From an uncultured Peptococcaceae bacterium (GTDB taxonomy: Bacteria; Bacillota; Peptococcia; Peptococcales; Peptococcaceae), in the NCBI GenBank assembly GCA_937922955.1, contig CALAKO010000017.1:1-7623 (forward strand): a stretch of 7,623 nucleotides of DNA, in the 5' to 3' direction. The translations under genes and the position numbers were made by a program. Under the pieces are notes generated by a model, which did no database searches, was not told the DNA's origin, and saw only the letters and a program-made list of their open reading frames with translations. Below, piece by piece: positions 6,017 through 7,623 of this stretch (within the stretch, counting starts at the first letter, position 1; each line of letters opens with the position of its first letter).

Positions 6017-6877
6017 ATGAAAACATTGGATGTAAAAAAAATTACAGAAGCCATCCGTCATTATGCGGTTGAGGTTAACACCAATTTACCGCAGGATGTT
6101 GAACAGGCGCTTCTGGAAGGAAAAGAAAAGGAAGAATCTCCATTTGGCATCTATTGCTTCGATCAGATTTTGGCTAATGCCCGTTTGGCGCGTGACGAAC
6201 ACCAGGCCATGTGTCAGGATACCGGCACCATGGTGGTCTATTTGAATGTTGGACAAGATTTGCACCTGGTGGGTGGAGACGTCACGGAAGCCGTCAACGA
6301 AGGGGTGCGTCTCGGTTATGATGAAGGATATCTGCGCCGCAGCATGGTAGAAGAACCGGTGTTTGAGCGTGTGAATACCGGCGACAACACGCCGGCGGTG
6401 ATTCATTACAATATTGTGCCTGGTGATCAATGCGAGATCATCTTAATGCCAAAAGGTGGCGGAGCGGAAAACATGGGGGCTCTTGGTATGCTGAAGCCAA
6501 CGGCTGGAAAACAAGGTGTGATTGACTTTGTTGTTGATGCCGTGTCTAAGGCAGGTGGCAATCCATGCCCGCCGATTATCGTGGGTGTCGGCATTGGCGG
6601 GACTATGGAAAAAGCTACAGCTATTGCGAAGGAAGCGCTCATGCGGCCAATCGGATCCAAACATCCGGATGATCGCTATGCTGATCTAGAAGCAGAGATT
6701 CTGGAACGTGTGAATGCGCTCGGCATTGGACCTCAGGGTCTAGGCGGACGAGTCACGGCGCTGGCGGTGCATGTGAATACCTATCCATGTCATATTGCGT
6801 CCTTGCCAGTGGCAGTGAACATCAATTGCCATGCTGCGCGTCATACTAGCATTGTCCTGGACGGAGAGGAGGCATAA
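6017..6877 (+). CDS. class I (Fe-S) fumarate hydratase, alpha subunit
   Basis: A 286-residue catalytic subunit of the two-polypeptide, oxygen-sensitive fumarase/L-tartrate dehydratase family, which interconverts fumarate and L-malate using a [4Fe-4S] cluster. The three cluster cysteines appear in family motifs: CQDTG (Cys66), GNPCPP (Cys184) and INCHAARH (Cys271). Other signatures are LRRSMVEEP (106-114), NTGDNTP (120-126), PKGGGAENMGALGML (145-159), VGVGIGGTMEKA (189-200) and ALGIGPQGLGG (234-244). The length matches stand-alone alpha subunits. ATG 6017 has AAGGAG 8 nt upstream (6003-6008). The beta gene follows after 2 nt. Fumarase and tartrate dehydratase cannot be told apart by eye. I favour fumarase because nothing for tartrate use is nearby. 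No promoter fits between the preceding terminator and this start. Confidence 0.93.
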   Translation: MKTLDVKKITEAIRHYAVEVNTNLPQDVEQALLEGKEKEESPFGIYCFDQILANARLARDEHQAMCQDTGTMVVYLNVGQDLHLVGGDVTEAVNEGVRLGYDEGYLRRSMVEEPVFERVNTGDNTPAVIHYNIVPGDQCEIILMPKGGGAENMGALGMLKPTAGKQGVIDFVVDAVSKAGGNPCPPIIVGVGIGGTMEKATAIAKEALMRPIGSKHPDDRYADLEAEILERVNALGIGPQGLGGRVTALAVHVNTYPCHIASLPVAVNINCHAARHTSIVLDGEEA

Positions 6878-6879
6878 CT

Positions 6880-7437
6880 ATGGAAAAACATATTCAGGTG
6901 CCATTTAAGGCGGACGAGCTGGCAGAGTTACGTGCTGGCGATACAGTTATGTTGTCTGGCGTGATCTATACCTCTCGCGATAAAGCGCATAAGCGCATGG
7001 TGGAAACGTTGGACAAAGGCGAAGCGCTCCCGGTCGATTGGCAGGGGCAGCTCATTTATTATGCTGGTCCAACACCGGCAAAGCCAGGACAGGCCATAGG
7101 GTCTATTGGGCCAACCACATCCAGCCGCATGGATGCGTTTGCACCACGTTTAATGGATGAAGCTGGGCTTCAAGGAATGCTTGGCAAGGGCCCGCGCAGT
7201 CAAGCTGTCATTGATGCGATTGCCCGAAATGGTGCCGTATACATGGTTGCTATTGGTGGAACAGGTGCTGCCATTTCGAAGAGCGTAAAGAAGGCAGAAG
7301 TTGTTGCTTATGACGACTTGGGCACAGAAGCTATTCGACGCTTGGAAGTTGAAAATCTGGCAGCCATTGTGGCGATTGATGCAAAGGGCGGCAACCTTTT
7401 TGAAACCGGTCGCGCGCAATATGCACGCGAAATATAA
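6880..7437 (+). CDS. class I (Fe-S) fumarate hydratase, beta subunit
   Basis: A 185-residue partner of the preceding subunit; the alpha/beta pair equals the two halves of fused class I fumarases. Signatures are SGVIYTSRDKAHKRM (26-40), YYAGPTPAKPGQAIGSIGPTTSSRMD (60-85), GKGPRS (102-107), IGGTGAAISKSVKKAEVVAYDDLGTEAIRRLEVENL (125-160), and a C-terminal IDAKGGNLFE (166-175). This swivel-domain subunit contributes substrate-binding residues while alpha holds the cluster. The start ATG lies 2 nt after the alpha stop, with GAGGAGG (6866-6872) ending 7 nt before it and embedded in the last alpha codons, so the two are translationally linked in equal amounts. The stop TAA is followed by an AT-rich 3' region and a terminator. 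As with alpha, tartrate dehydratase beta is the alternative name. Confidence 0.93.
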   Translation: MEKHIQVPFKADELAELRAGDTVMLSGVIYTSRDKAHKRMVETLDKGEALPVDWQGQLIYYAGPTPAKPGQAIGSIGPTTSSRMDAFAPRLMDEAGLQGMLGKGPRSQAVIDAIARNGAVYMVAIGGTGAAISKSVKKAEVVAYDDLGTEAIRRLEVENLAAIVAIDAKGGNLFETGRAQYAREI

Positions 7438-7463
7438 GATCTCTATAATATTCTATTAAAATG

Positions 7464-7498
7464 AGTTAATGATATTTCGAGAAAAACAATCATTAATT
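7464..7498 (+). repeat. AT-rich inverted repeat in the fumarase 3' region
   Basis: TTAATGAT (7466-7473) and ATCATTAA (7489-7496) are exact inverted repeats separated by 15 nt, and flanking bases extend the pairing to about 10 bp with one G-U. It lies between the fumarase beta stop and the strong terminator, just after a perfect TATAAT (7444-7449). It could be an mRNA-end stem or an operator-like site. Chance is possible in such AT-rich sequence. Confidence 0.45.
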
Positions 7499-7503
7499 TA
7501 TTG

Positions 7504-7545
7504 AAAGACGAAGGTGTCTTATGTAAAGACGCTTTCGTCTTTTTT
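7504..7545 (+). terminator. intrinsic terminator of the fumarase operon
   Basis: A 17-bp stem pairs 7504-7520 with 7526-7542, with two G-U pairs and no mismatch. It has a 5-nt ATGTA loop and a six-T tail (7540-7545). The long uninterrupted stem makes this a strong terminator for fumarase transcripts arriving from the left. Confidence 0.92.
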
Positions 7546-7595
7546 GTGTTCAAAGTTTTTTTGTTGGAATGCACGAAGAGATATTTTGAAAAAAT

Positions 7596-7623
7596 AACGG
7601 AGTAAAGAAACGGAGTCTGAACA
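7596..7623 (+). promoter_or_regulatory. possible ribosome binding site of a gene starting just past the right edge
   Basis: After the fumarase terminator the remaining 78 nt hold no coding start. AACGGAGT occurs twice (7596-7603 and 7609-7616). The second GGAG (7612-7615) is 8 nt from the window end, so a start codon at about 7624 would be correctly spaced. TTGTTG at 7561 and TATTTT at 7582 are a poor promoter pair (15-nt spacing). This is an inference from spacing only. Confidence 0.3.

Overview
The window is about 50% GC and densely coded. It looks like a chromosomal segment of an anaerobic Firmicute. The evidence is a DHH-type (family II) manganese pyrophosphatase, a clostridial-style MnmA (NPCVRCN and SQEICFIPDDDY motifs), an oxygen-sensitive Fe-S fumarase split into alpha and beta polypeptides, and strong GGAGG/AAAGGA ribosome binding sites. 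Negativicutes (Megasphaera/Dialister-like) is my best guess, but this is inference only and weak.

Left half, minus strand (positions 3514 down to 1). A single apparent operon reads galU, rarA, mnmA, then a truncated LOTUS/OST-HTH-domain gene. It starts at an extended -10 promoter (TGATATAAT). The genes are tightly packed: a 33-nt gap after galU, an 8-nt overlap between rarA and mnmA, and a 4-nt ATGA overlap between mnmA and the LOTUS gene. The genes join UDP-glucose synthesis, replication-fork maintenance, tRNA wobble thiolation and a probable RNA-binding protein. This looks like housekeeping co-transcription rather than one pathway.

Right half, plus strand (3528 to the end). A divergent promoter drives a CLC-family transporter. 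Its selectivity-region residues (GMGLV in place of GSGIP, GREGV, GGELTP in place of GGxFxP) place it with the fluoride/proton antiporter branch (CLC-F) rather than ordinary chloride CLCs. The manganese-dependent inorganic pyrophosphatase ppaC, a member of an enzyme family that fluoride can inhibit, follows about 100 nt downstream with no visible terminator between. A near-perfect intrinsic terminator closes ppaC. Only 17 nt later starts a two-gene unit for class I fumarate hydratase (alpha, then beta). It ends in an AT-rich inverted repeat and a strong 17-bp hairpin terminator. The last 78 nt appear to be the leader of another plus-strand gene whose start lies just outside the window.

No mobile element, CRISPR array, tRNA or rRNA was seen. 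No non-coding stretch exceeds 190 nt. The most interesting leads are the CLC-F/PpaC pairing without a recognisable fluoride riboswitch, the LOTUS gene coupled to mnmA, and the placement of the ppaC/fumarase terminator.
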